The notes under the pieces: generated by a model
Seen by the model: the letters and a program-made list of their open reading frames with translations, nothing else
Told to the model about the DNA's origin: nothing
Databases searched by the model: none
Part shown: piece by piece, positions 46,401 to 56,135 of the stretch
Position numbering within the stretch: position 1 is the stretch's first letter
Layout: each line of letters begins with the position of its first letter
NCBI GenBank assembly: GCA_029204225.1
Contig: MU832144.1
Coordinates: 20,895 to 84,894, forward strand
From: Diphasiastrum complanatum
Taxonomy: Eukaryota; Streptophyta; Lycopodiopsida; Lycopodiales; Lycopodiaceae
Direction of reading: 5' to 3'
Length of the DNA: 64,000 bases
Program-made: the position numbers and the translations under genes

Positions 46401-49006
46401 CGACAAAGATCTCGCAGAGAAAGATACAACTCGGATTGGAACTCAACAAAGCATAACTGATTAACTTCTCCATTCCGGCTCAAAGCATCAGCGACACAAT
46501 TCGACGTACCTCGATGATACTTAATGTCGAATTTGAACTCCTGAATGAGTTCCAACCAACCGGCCTTACGACCCCTAAGGTCTGAGGCATCACAAATATA
46601 CTTAAGCGATTCATGATCTGTCATAACCATGAATTTAGATCCGTACAAATAATGTCTCCAGATCTTTAATGCATGGATGATAGCAAAAAGTTCCTTCTCA
46701 TAAGTAGAATACCTACTTTGAGCTGGGTCCAACTTCTTGCTTTCGAAAGCCATAGGTCTACCATCCTGGTAAAGGACTGCACCCACCGCATAGTCACTAG
46801 CATCCGTTTCCACCAGGAAAGATCCGCTAGGGTCCACTATGTGTAAGATAGGGGCTGTAGACACTAACATCTTCAAAGCTTCAAAGCTTTGATTAAGTTC
46901 ATCAGTCCAAGTAACAAGTGGACTGATTTTCGAACGCCTTCCGGCTTTCTTCTTATTACCCTTTTTAGTTTTCTTTTGGCTTTCTTCACTCCCTTAAGAA
47001 GATTCGTTAGAGGCAATGCAATTAAGGCATAGTCTTTAATGAATTTATGGAAAAACCCCGTGAAGCCCAAAAAAGATTTAACTTCCCTAATGGTTTTCAG
47101 GATAGGCCAATCACAAAATTTCTGGACTTTATCGTAATTGATCTCAAGACCTCGATCAGAAACGATATGTCCCAAGTACTTCAGTCTTGTCTGAAAAACT
47201 TCACACTTAGACTCCTTAGCATAAAGCTTTGCCTGTCTTAGATTATCTTAGACTGTACGCAAATGCGCCTCATGCTCCTCAAGAGTCTTACTGTATATCA
47301 GTATGTCATCCAAAAATACCACGAGAAACTTCCCTAGATATGGACAAAGAATATCATTCATCATCTATTGGAAGGTTGTCGGGGCATTAGTTAGACCAAA
47401 GGGTAAAACTAAAAATTCGTAATGGTCATACCTAGAACGAAAACCAGTCTTGGAAACATCCCCCTCGTGGATTCTAATTTGATGGTACCCCGACCTAAGG
47501 TCCAATTTGGTGAAATACTTAGCACCATTCAATCGGTCCATTAAGTCGTCCATCCAAGGTAAGGGATAACGGTTCTTTATTGCCATTGTATTAAGCTTTT
47601 TATAATCGACACAAAGATGAATATCACCGTCTTTCTTGCTGGTTAACAAAACAGGAGCTCCCCAAGGGGACTTACTGGGCCTAATATGACCTTTATGTAA
47701 TAACTCCTTAAGTTGACTAGCAACTTCATCTTCTTCCTTCGGGCTCATCCTGTAGGGAAAAAGCGATACAAGAGAGCTATCGAAAAGAAGATCTATATGA
47801 TGGTCTACTCCTCGTGAGGGTGGAAGACCCTCAGGCAACTGCTCAAGGAATATATCATTATATTCCTCCCTAAGTCTCTTAAAGATTTTGCCTTCCGGCG
47901 AAGATTCTATATTAACATCAGAAAAAGACAATGTTTTAGGGAAAGACGTAACATCAACATTGAAATTATGAGTACTAAAAGCATCCATGTACGATTCATC
48001 TTTAGATAACATAAATACGAATGATACTCAGAATCCAAAATAGGAATGATACTCAGAATCCAAAATACATTGATTAGCTTCATGAGCAGTTACAAAAGGT
48101 AGATCAGGCTCATCGCCTTTAAGACAAACCAATGAGTCATTATGCAAGAAAGAGATACTATGAGAAACATAATCTTTCTTAAACGACTCATTCCTAGTAT
48201 AAGACCACTCTTTACCTAGGATTAAATCTACCTTATCAAGATTCATAATATGAAAAGATAAGCTATCTACATAGTTTTGAATCCTCAACGGCACGTGAGG
48301 GACAAAGTGGTCCCAGACCTGCTGCTCCCCACCAGCTGCCATCCTACCCACATACTTGTGGTCACTTGGTGCGGTTGCCAACTGCAGCTTCTGTACCAAC
48401 TTCGCATTAATAAAATTATGCGTAGAACCGTCGTCAAAAAGAACACTCACGGGTTGGCTACCTACGAACCCACTCATACGAATGAGGTCGTGAGGTCCAA
48501 AAACCGCCGTGTTAAAACAACAATTCATACAAATTGTTTCATCTTTAAAAGATACATCAATGCAAGAAATAGAAGAATTACCTGGTGCCTTAAAGGAGCG
48601 GCCACCCTTTCACCCAAACCTGTCGATAACGTCAGACTTGCGAGGCCATCACTAAAGGGCGTACCGTTATGCTACATAACAACGCACCACTCATAACTCG
48701 AGCTATCCGACCTATCATGAGGAGACACACATCTCATCCTCATAGACGACGTCACCGGCCACGAGTTTCCCCATGTTGCAGTTCGTATCACATCCTTCTA
48801 TAGCATCAGCAGAACAAGATGATAGTGCTATACCTCATTCTTGACATTCTCCTACATATCTCATTACCTTTATTTCAGTTCAAAGTATTTAGATATGTTG
48901 TTTTTGTTACTATTTTGGAGACGTTTTATACGCTCCCGCTGCTACCACATACTTGGCATGTACATTTACTAGTCTTATATACCTTTTGGCATGGAAAAGA
49001 CATTAA

Positions 49007-49064
<58 letters not shown>

Positions 49065-49414
49065 GTAGTCACTCCTTCGCATCTAGATCCCTTTTCCCTC
49101 ACCCCCCAGCCCACGATGCCCACACAGCTCTAACAACCAATGGGACAATGCGCTTCGTGGAAATTAAAAAAGAAATCGAGGAAGTAGAAGTAGAGTCAGA
49201 GAAATGAGGAGGAGGGTTCAGTTGATTTTTGCCATGTTTCCTGAACTATGTTGCCTCCTCATAGGATTTAAATAATATTTTTCTAGTTAATAGTTTGGTT
49301 TTATGATGACGGCTCTGAACCGTCTTGGTGAAACATATGTGACATGTACTTCCCCATCTTATACGTCTTTTGGCATGGAAAAGACATTAAACAAGCTTTC
49401 TTTCTTTCTCTCTC

Positions 49415-49471
<57 letters not shown>

Positions 49472-52400
49472 GTTGACCGTTGTTATAGACAAGCACAAAA
49501 GATTAATCGATCTGGCACAAACGATAGGACAACTTCATTAAGTTTTTGCAAGGAACTCTGATAAAAAAACTCTTCACGTTGTTAGTAATTGAGGTCCAAC
49601 ATTTTTTGTCTCAAGTTATGGTTGTAATTTTAATTACACTACTATGCCATTTATATTTGTTCCTATTCCACTAGGAAAACTACACCATTTTGATCACTTT
49701 GTTATCCAGCTTAAAACTGAATTAAGCCCACCACAGGTCCATAAAAACCTTACTTCAAAATATACCCAATCTTTAAACTAATGTCTAAAAACAAACACCC
49801 AATTTCTATATAAAAATCTAGCAAGACACCTATCGTATCTGAAATACCGCAAGAGTAGCTGGTGTAGGAAGCTCTTTCAAAAGTGCTGCACAGGTATCAA
49901 TTGCATCGTTATCATCTGCACTATGATATCCCCTTCGTTGAGTTGAACCTCGCAGCTCATTATCACTGATCGCTATTTTTACTCCTTCCTGTAATATTTA
50001 GAGCACCACCATATGAGAGATGAAAGCATATCTATTGATACATCAACCAACTAGACACGTGCATCAAGACAGAGAGACATAGAAAACACTTGACAGATCG
50101 TTGAAGTACACAACCAAGAAATCACATAGGAAAGTAGACTGTTGGTAAAGTAATAAGCATTTGGGAACATTTTTCGAGGAAGGTTCTTTGTATCTTACTT
50201 TAGGTTCAAAATGGGGAATATCCATTTTATGAATAATATCAACCAGAAGAAGACGATCTTGGCAGCCTTTTAATCCATACACAGTCGCCTGGAGATTTGA
50301 AGCTGCAACAATGAAGTCAATATGCAAGCGTTGTGAAGGATCAAATATAACTGGAGTTGGAATGCGTTTGGTTCCACTCCAGAAAGGTGCTCCTGCAGTA
50401 GTCGTCATCCCTGGTGGAAAGTTGAATAAAAGCTGCCATCAACAATTATCTTACATTTGTTAATATTGGTTTTGTAATGACTGGCAGTGCATGACTAAAA
50501 TTGTAAAGCGTGATCTAGCAAATGTAATCTGGCAAATTTGCAGTTGTTATCCATGCCAGATTACCTTAATAAGGTTATGACTGAATATGGAATTTCTCTA
50601 TGTAAAAGGATAGAGAAGGTTTTTTAGTAGCTTGAAAAAGTTCCACACTCTGACGAATGACACAGATCTGCTGCAACTATATTCATTGCATAGTTGTCCG
50701 TTCTGGAACGGAACGCGTTCCAGAACACGTTCCATTCCGGAACTTGAGCAAAATAAAAATTTAAAAAATACGTATGTAACAAAGGATTTCTGCAGCCAAC
50801 GACCCAAGCACAAATACTGGTAGCAGGTCTTCTACTTTGCGGGGCTTACTTAGTTCTTTTTCATTTAGTGATGGTCACGGCAAGCAAAGAACTAGTTTTC
50901 AGATGGGAAATGAGAAAGATGGTCGAAGAACTATTGTCTGATCACTGAAATTTCATCTGATGTACATATATTTTGACTTAAGCCAAATTTGTTCTAGTTC
51001 TTTTCAAACCTAAAATCTTGTGCAATCAGATGTTAAAAGAGTAGCATGTGCAAACACTACCCAACTTACATTTAGATTGATGATTTAAAGGAATTATTAT
51101 TTGAAGGTCATCGAAATTAGACCTTACTATTAAAAAAAGTGCTGTTTAACACCACTGGGATCTTAAAACTGAAGTGGAAATATTTGACTGACTAACATAA
51201 TAGGATTACTTGAGACACCGACAAAAATATTGGGACCTAAAAAATGCAATAGGATTACTCAATTGACTAACACAACTGACCAGACATCATTGGATCCCTA
51301 ATAACATGCCAGGAAGATGAACTCCGGTCCCTATTGCATGGAGGAGACTCAATTTCGTAGAAGAAAATATGAAGGATGTGTGGCCTTCTCCCTACCAACA
51401 TGATCCAGCCACTCCTAGTGAACCATGGCACTCTCTTCCTTCCTTTGGAAACTTCTTCTTAGTGGACAGCAGGCATTGCTTGCAAGTTGCAAGAGGGTTA
51501 TCTGTTAATGCTTTCCACAGGAGATGCCTATCTAAATCCAAACAGCTGGTGGCTGAAAAGAACATCCCAATTTAAGACCTTCCTAGCTGGACAATAAGTG
51601 ATCCCAGAGGAACAGATTACCTGGACTTCAGGGCACTATTGGTACACTCTCCATTCAGAATTCACAGGTTCTGCATCAATTTGTTTTTTGTTCCATGGAT
51701 GAAAGTTACCCAAAGCACATTGTTAAGAACGTCCAGGATCTGGACAAGCTTGCAATGCAGGCCATTGGTTATCACCATAGGATAGTTATTTAAGAATCAT
51801 CTTTTCCTTGTATACACTTAGAATGCGTGAAGAAATTTAAACTCTCCATGTGAAGCTCATACTAAGACCCATAGCTTTCCTAGAACAAATAAGACACGTA
51901 ATTCACAATAATATGAGTATAGCCAAAATCTTCTTAAATGTTGAAATAGTTGACCTGTTTGATATTATTGGAAAATAATTCTTCAAACTGTAGTCTAGCC
52001 CACTGCACACATGCTTCAAAACTGCAACCAACAACCGAAGTATTCAGTCAGAGCATACACGTGCACACACATTCAGTCAGAGCATACACGTGCACACACA
52101 TTCAAACATCAACAAAGCATTAGAAAAAATATCAGAAATAGTAGTACAAATGCTCAAGAAAGCTAAGCAGAAAAAACTGGATTCCAAGTGATTGTTTTGC
52201 AGCAACACTTGTACACAACTGGTTTCAAATTAACCTATGTATTGCTTGTACCTTAGTGGCCGTTGTCGTACAAGGGCATCTCTCAGTGTCTCAAGTATGG
52301 GCAAGCGTGCAGTCGGAGCTGATTTTCTTATATTATCTTGGTAATCCCTGCTAGAAAGATATGCATTTACATCCAAAGGTCTTTGCTTGAAAAGAGATTC

Positions 52401-52535
52401 AAACATTGTGACTGCCCATTGTATTGTATGCTCTGTTGCGTACGGAAAATTTCTAAGGGTACATATTGGAATTTCCTTATGCTCTGGTGCATCTTGAGTA
52501 GACGCATACATTTCAGAGTTGAAGGGTACAAAAAC
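37452..52535 (-). CDS. UBA1: Ubiquitin-activating enzyme E1, C-terminal part (partial, eight exons)
   Basis: Host gene. Exons in order: 52535-52252, 52021-51955, 50432-50199, 49988-49848, 43012-42887, 42013-41825, 41696-41577, 37670-37452. All introns are GT-AG, and the exons join in phase to 459 residues and TAG. Seen: the catalytic-Cys motif PICTLRNFP at residue 25, [76 protein letters not shown] (start of the ubiquitin-fold domain) and [12 protein letters not shown]. This is the catalytic Cys half domain, second adenylation half and ubiquitin-fold domain of E1, which adenylates ubiquitin and passes it via thioester to E2s. About 434 residues follow the Cys, as in UBA1. The adenylation N-terminal half lies beyond the window. 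No break is seen; probably functional. Confidence 0.9.
37671..41576 (-). other. E1 intron 7, 3.9 kb
   Basis: No transposon ORF is recognised. CCAAAGCTTCGG is duplicated at 38995-39015. The open frame at 40453-40752 (-) has no known motif. Confidence 0.45.
41577..41696 (-). CDS. UBA1: E1 exon 7
   Basis: [20 protein letters not shown] to EFKRQHGLD, 40 codons; acceptor TTCTACAG, donor GTAAGG. Confidence 0.9.
41825..42013 (-). CDS. UBA1: E1 exon 6
   Basis: [20 protein letters not shown] to PLKAVEHT, 63 codons; acceptor ACTGACAG, donor GTAAGT. Carries the conserved STA...LE.YK helix of the adenylation domain. Confidence 0.92.
42014..42886 (-). other. E1 intron 5, no gene seen
   Basis: AT-rich intron, nothing recognised. 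Confidence 0.45.
42887..43012 (-). CDS. UBA1: E1 exon 5
   Basis: [20 protein letters not shown], then [20 protein letters not shown] and LQ, 42 codons; acceptor GTTTTGCAG, donor GTTTAA. Matches the E1 segment FEKDDD.NFHMDFI.AASNLRA.NY.I. Confidence 0.9.
43163..43220. repeat. (CT)n microsatellite
   Basis: 29 pure CT units in E1 intron 4. Confidence 0.96.
43459..43491. repeat. (TA)n microsatellite
   Basis: About 15 TA units within TATC/TATG borders, E1 intron 4. Confidence 0.93.
43492..44452 (+). repeat. Left part of an older element interrupted by gypsy C
   Basis: Non-coding or decayed. [20 protein letters not shown] at about 44362-44425 looks like a short former coding tail. Its continuation lies at 48682 on the other side of gypsy C, as shown by the shared ACGCA target site. 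Confidence 0.45.
44453..44921 (-). repeat. Gypsy C 3' LTR
   Basis: 469 bp, TGTTACAACTCCC to GGTATATAACA on the + strand. The purine tract (G9A3) at 44922-44933 precedes it on the - strand. Confidence 0.88.
44948..46160 (-). pseudogene. Gypsy C integrase and chromodomain
   Basis: From about 46115: [16 protein letters not shown] (zinc-finger end), [60 protein letters not shown] and [20 protein letters not shown] (DDE triad visible), to 45399. After a frameshift the C-terminal region follows, with chromodomain residues [20 protein letters not shown] at about 45050-44990. The chromodomain marks the chromovirus clade. Confidence 0.88.
46322..46876 (-). pseudogene. Gypsy C RNase H
   Basis: Open for 184 codons: [40 protein letters not shown] and [15 protein letters not shown]. 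Catalytic Asp and Glu residues are present, then a linker rich in charged residues. Confidence 0.88.
46873..48012 (-). pseudogene. Gypsy C reverse transcriptase
   Basis: [74 protein letters not shown] and [11 protein letters not shown] to a stop at 47365. Catalytic [10 protein letters not shown] then lies at about 47320, and thumb [19 protein letters not shown] at 47175. One stop at 47365 and one near 47250. Confidence 0.88.
48028..48528 (-). pseudogene. Gypsy C protease
   Basis: [15 protein letters not shown] is the retropepsin active site with D-D-G in place of [19 protein letters not shown] is the downstream hydrophobic block (I-L-G). Open for 166 codons. Confidence 0.8.
48605..48681 (-). 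repeat. Gypsy C 5' LTR remnant
   Basis: ACCCAAACCTGTCGATAAC to GCTACATAACA on the + strand matches the last part of 44453-44921, then ends at the ACGCA duplication. Confidence 0.85.
48682..49011 (+). repeat. Unclassified retroposon 3' end, copy 2
   Basis: Contains GGAGACGTTTTATACGCTCC and GGCATGGAAAAGACATTAA, shared with 2411-2788 or 49320-49404, and runs straight into (CT)n. Gypsy C is inserted in its left part. Confidence 0.55.
49012..49062. repeat. (CT)n microsatellite at a retroposon tail
   Basis: About 25 CT units after ATTAATAAAT. Confidence 0.95.
49320..49404 (+). repeat. Unclassified retroposon 3' end, copy 3
   Basis: CTTTTGGCATGGAAAAGACA then TTAAACAAGC matches copy 2 nearly exactly, again followed by TTTC/CT repeats. 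Confidence 0.6.
49405..49466. repeat. (CT)n microsatellite at a retroposon tail
   Basis: TTTC units grading into CT with one GT interruption. Confidence 0.95.
49467..49847 (-). other. E1 intron 4, 5' end
   Basis: AT-rich, nothing recognised. Confidence 0.45.
49848..49988 (-). CDS. UBA1: E1 exon 4
   Basis: [20 protein letters not shown] to [10 protein letters not shown], 47 codons; acceptor ATATTACAG. Donor GTATTT is weak but keeps phase with exon 5. This is the variable linker of E1. Confidence 0.8.
50199..50432 (-). CDS. UBA1: E1 exon 3
   Basis: [20 protein letters not shown] to [10 protein letters not shown], 78 codons; acceptor GATGGCAG, donor GTAAGA. APFWSG.KR.P is an E1 signature. Confidence 0.92.
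50433..51954 (-). other. E1 intron 2
   Basis: 1.5 kb. CATAGTTGTCCGTTCTGGAA at 50689 opens a palindrome-rich patch (next entry). Nothing else is recognised. Confidence 0.5.
50689..50745. repeat. CATAGTTG-ended palindromic patch, probable MITE end
   Basis: Starts CATAGTTGTCC and holds GGAACGGAACGCGTTCC, then GAACACGTTCCATTCCGGAA. Same terminus and palindromic style as the MITEs at 5249 and 9687. The other end was not found. Confidence 0.5.
51955..52021 (-). CDS. UBA1: E1 exon 2
   Basis: With the spare bases of exon 1: [20 protein letters not shown] and IKQ, matching the E1 helix ...WA...F...F...I.QL. Acceptor GGTTGCAG, donor GTCAAC. Confidence 0.9.
52042..52099. repeat. Perfect 29-bp tandem duplication in E1 intron 1
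   Basis: Units 52042-52070 and 52071-52099 (ATTCAGTCAGAGCATACACG then TGCACACAC) are identical and lie close to the acceptor of exon 2. Confidence 0.92.
52252..52535 (-). CDS. UBA1: E1 exon 1 of the window, with catalytic Cys
   Basis: [58 protein letters not shown] and ALVRQRPL, 94 codons plus two bases. The Cys of PICTL is the thioester-forming residue of E1. Acceptor CATGGCAG, donor GTACAA. Confidence 0.92.
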
Positions 52536-53576
52536 CTGCCATGACAAACTAGTGATCAGATATAGTTCTCATTAGACAGTGAGTTATATAGTCAATGACA
52601 GAAAAACCATAAACAGTTATCAACCATGTCACGCTTCCTGAACTGCAGTCATGCACACCAAAGAGATAGAGACAAAAATAAAGACAATATAGAGGAAACA
52701 AGAAGAGAAGAGCGAGGTCACATAAGCGGTAATGAGCTACATCCAAGTTTGTTATGTGACTGGTGCAAGCATAAATGTCTCCATACACAAGATAAAGTAC
52801 TACATGATATCTCAACACTAAAACTACTTAATCAACCAAATTTTTAAGTATTGGAATGAGTTTTTGGTGACCTTTAAATCGGGTAAAACGGCCATATAAT
52901 TATGGCAAGGGCATCAGGCCAAGCCATAGTTGTTCCCAAATGTAAAGGATGGCAAAGTTGTCATCTTTCTATGGCTGAAACTTCTATGGCCATACTTTTG
53001 ACTTTTTATGGGCTGTAATATGCTTCGAAATTTTCTTTTTCATTGTCATCTGCTTCTAAAATCTCTTTGTGGCAGTCCAAGTTGCTTTATTTACTCATAT
53101 CTGCCCTAGAATTTTCGACGACTTTCATGAAAATGTGAAAGAAATTGATGTTCCTTGGAAGATCCAAGTCTCATACCCTCTATAGTAGGCTACTACGGGG
53201 GAAGCATGACCAAGATCACAATGAAAAGTTCTCCAATGATGGGAAAAAGTTATCTCCAAGGCATGGAGAAGAAGCTCAACTTGGAGACCCTCAAGATCAC
53301 AAAAAACATGACTTGAGGCGTTCGATCGCATCTACAATGGTTTGGGAGATAAAAACGCTGACAATGGATGGCTTTGGGAAAATGATGATGCAAATATCTG
53401 GCTAAATTCTGCATCGCACAGCTGTTCTAAATGAGGCCACGTGTTAAACCTTGAGGTCGTGCACAAGAAAGTTGCCACCAGAATTCCCTGAAAGAAAAAC
53501 TGTAGAAGAATGTCAAAGTCAGACCTTCTCTAATGCTTTAAAGGCTCTCTTAATACAGAAGACCAAATTCCATTTA
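52536..53576 (-). other. E1 upstream intron, no gene seen
   Basis: No exon is recognised; the preceding E1 exon must lie beyond the window. Frames around 53145-53405 show no known motif. Confidence 0.45.
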
Positions 53577-53925
53577 TGCATAAGTAGGCCTTGGGCCCTT
53601 CTTTTATTCATTATTGACACTTCGACTATATGGTTGGCCTTGGGCCTTATTATTCATTATTTTTGAACATATTACTGGAGAGTGGGGGCCTTCTTAGAGG
53701 GCGCACTATTATCCCTCCCAGTTGGGCCCTAACCACCGGAAGCTTCCTTTTAGGGCTTCCTCTAGGCTATAAGGAGGGATTATGTGTCATTTGTTACTCA
53801 GCTGATGATATTGATCTCTCTCCTTAGTCTCCTTAATATCTCTTTCCTGCTTTCTAGGGTTAAGTCTTGCTTATGTGATGCTTTCATAGCTTAGCTCTAG
53901 ATCAGTTGAGGTTGCATTTGTAACT
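53577..53925 (+). repeat. Gypsy D 5' LTR
   Basis: Starts TGCATAAGTAGGCCTTGGGC, matched by 63722 onward with few differences; ends before the PBS. GGCCTTGGGCC occurs twice near its start. Confidence 0.85.
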
Positions 53926-53937
53926 TGGTATCAGAGC
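53926..53937 (+). promoter_or_regulatory. Gypsy D primer binding site
   Basis: TGGTATCAGAGC, perfect initiator Met tRNA type. Confidence 0.92.
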
Positions 53938-54143
53938 ACTTTCCTTTGCACCACTTTTTCAGATTTGGTAGAGGCTGTCCAGCACCCTACTAACCCATCA
54001 CTTTCATCGATTTTTTCATCAGATTTCCATCGTTTTTCCAGATTTGGTAGAGGCTGGCCAGCGCCCTATTACCTTGTCACTTTCGTCGATTTTCTCCACC
54101 GATTTGCTGCCCATTTCGTGGATTGATTGGAGGCTGTCCAGCG

Positions 54144-54533
54144 TGACAAATTCAAAGGCCTAGCTATGGAGTATCATAACAGCATAGTAAGCACACTATG
54201 AAAGCTTCAGAAAACCAGCTATGGAGTAGAACACAAAAGCAAGAGAGAGAGGACTTCAAAGCTCACACAACATGAATGAATATTCAAAGTGTAGTAGGGC
54301 GTGGAAACCCCTCCAAAGTTTGGGCTACATATAGCATGTTATGTATAGAGGTGGTGTCTTGCTAATTCTAGCTCTAGAACCCACATGGGTCCTTAACCTA
54401 CTTGATTTACTTGCCTAATTAGCACAAGTGGGGTGTACTATGTACATAAATGTTTTACCCCCATGTCTTATGCACAACTTACACGTTACAAGTATACAAT
54501 CCTTAAGGGGCAAAATAGGCATTTATTTCAACA
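54144..54533 (-). repeat. Copia G 3' LTR
   Basis: TGACAAATTCAAAGG to TTTATTTCAACA on the + strand. Confidence 0.95.
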
Positions 54534-56102
54534 CCCCCCCTTAATGGCTATTTTGTTCATACCAACACCTAGCATGCTACGAAACTTTTCAAATTTTTCT
54601 CTACTAAGTGCCTTAGTAAAGATATATGCTGCTTGTTCGTTGGTATCACAGTACTTGAGCTGAATTTCTCCGCTTTGTATCTTCTCTCGTAAGAAGTGTT
54701 GATCCACCTCAATATGCTTCGTACGAGCATGGTACACAGGATTTTTGGCAAGCTGGATGCAACTCTGGCTGTCACACTGAAGAATAGTAGGACCATCCTG
54801 TGGAATCTGCACCTCCCCAAGAAGTCTCCTGAGCCATATTGCCTCGCAGGTAGCTTTTGTCGCTGCCCTGTACTCAGCCTCTGTCGATGATAAGGTAACT
54901 GTGGGCTGTTTCTTGCTACACCAAGAAATGGCCCCTAAACCAAGGTTGAAAGTGTAACCTGTGGTCGACTTTCGATCATCCCTATCACCTGCCCAATCCG
55001 AATCGGTAAAGCCTCCAAGCTGAAGCTTTCCGTCATCTGTGTACTCAATCCCATAGCAAGTTGTCCCTTTGACATACCTCAAAACCCTCTTGGCTGCTTT
55101 CCAATGTGCTTCAGTTGGAGAACTCATGAACTGGCTTGCTACACCAACCGCATAGGAAATGTCTGGTCTCGTAGTGGTGAGATAAATCAGGCTACCCACA
55201 AGCTGCCTATAAAGAGTCTCGTCCACAAAAGGAGTGCCATCATCTCTAGATGGCTTACTGCTGGTATCAATGGGCGTGGAAACGGGTTTGCAATCCTGCA
55301 TGTTGAACCTGTTCAAAACTTCACATGCATAGTTAGCTTGGGAAATAAACACACAATTTTCCTTTTTCCAAACCTCCAAGCCAAGACAATAGTGGATTAA
55401 GCCCAAATCCTTCATCTCGAACTCATTTGATAAATGAGCCTTTACCTTTTCAATAAGCTGCCCATTGTTACCCGTGATGACCAAGTCATCCACATAGAGA
55501 ACTATCAAAACAATGTTCCCATCTTCCTCTTTCACGAACAGGTTGCAATCCGACTGACTCTTTATGAATTGCTCCTTGGCAAAATAGTCGTCAATACGAC
55601 TATACCAGGCCCTGGGTGCCTGCTTCAAACCATATAAGGCCTTCTTAAGCCTGCATACCATACTTTCCTTGCCCTTAGCCTCAAAACCTTGTGGCTGTTC
55701 CATGTAGACTTCTTCAGCCAACTGTCCATTAAGAAAAGCACTCTTCACGTCCATTTGATGGACCTCCCAACCAAAAAATGCAGCCAATGCTAAAACCAAC
55801 CTGATAGACGTCATCTTAGCTACCGGTGCAAACGTCTCATCATAGTCCAAGCCCTTCTTCTGTGCATAGCCTTTAGCAACCAGCCTTGCCTTATGCTTTT
55901 TGATGCTCCCATCCGATTTGTATTTGGTCCTGTAGACCCACTTACAGCCAATAGGACGCTTCCCTTTTGGTAACTTCACCAAAGCCCATGTATCATTCTT
56001 GAAAATGGAGTCGTACTCCTCTTGCATAGCATGTTGCCATACCTTCTCATCTGCTGCCTCAACGAATGTATGCGGATCTTGTGAATCCAAAATAGTAGTC
56101 AT
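54528..56102 (-). CDS. Copia G reverse transcriptase-RNase H, intact frame
   Basis: 524 residues without a break. RT: WALVKLPKGKRPIGCKWVYR, KARLVAKGYAQKKGLDY, VHQMDVKSAFLNGQL, KALYGLKQAPRAWYSRID, catalytic VLYVDDLVITGNN, LIHYCLGLEVW. Then CKPVSTPIDT and TTRPDISYAVGVASQF. RNase H: GFTDSDWAGDRDDRKSTTGY, LSSTEAEYRAATKATCEAIW, LQCDSQSCIQLAKNP and RTKHIEVDQHFLREKI. The stop TGA lies four bases inside the LTR, so the frame crosses the purine tract. Part of a larger polyprotein whose upstream frames are broken. Confidence 0.93.
   Translation of the reverse strand: MTTILDSQDPHTFVEAADEKVWQHAMQEEYDSIFKNDTWALVKLPKGKRPIGCKWVYRTKYKSDGSIKKHKARLVAKGYAQKKGLDYDETFAPVAKMTSIRLVLALAAFFGWEVHQMDVKSAFLNGQLAEEVYMEQPQGFEAKGKESMVCRLKKALYGLKQAPRAWYSRIDDYFAKEQFIKSQSDCNLFVKEEDGNIVLIVLYVDDLVITGNNGQLIEKVKAHLSNEFEMKDLGLIHYCLGLEVWKKENCVFISQANYACEVLNRFNMQDCKPVSTPIDTSSKPSRDDGTPFVDETLYRQLVGSLIYLTTTRPDISYAVGVASQFMSSPTEAHWKAAKRVLRYVKGTTCYGIEYTDDGKLQLGGFTDSDWAGDRDDRKSTTGYTFNLGLGAISWCSKKQPTVTLSSTEAEYRAATKATCEAIWLRRLLGEVQIPQDGPTILQCDSQSCIQLAKNPVYHARTKHIEVDQHFLREKIQSGEIQLKYCDTNEQAAYIFTKALSREKFEKFRSMLGVGMNKIAIKGGC
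54534..54545 (-). promoter_or_regulatory. Copia G polypurine tract
   Basis: AAGGGGGGG on the - strand directly before the LTR. Confidence 0.9.
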
Positions 56103-56135
56103 AAGTGCATAGTTTGTCTCCTGGTGTTCAAGCTG

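Larger units (their letters stand above)
44453..48681 (-). mobile_element. Ty3/gypsy chromovirus-like element C
   Basis: Flanked by the 5-bp duplication ACGCA (44448-44452, 48682-48686). Reading on the - strand: only the first about 75 bp of the 5' LTR, then protease, RT, RNase H, integrase, chromodomain, purine tract and a complete 3' LTR. The rest of the 5' LTR, PBS and gag are deleted. In E1 intron 4, same orientation as E1. Confidence 0.9.

Noticed and set aside
52925-52960. Fourth CATAGTTG element
   Set aside because: The word occurs but no palindromic body or second end follows; chance match likely.
53145-53405. Charged 86-codon frame as an upstream E1 exon or small gene
   Set aside because: No E1 similarity, wrong strand for E1, and no splice-consistent extension.
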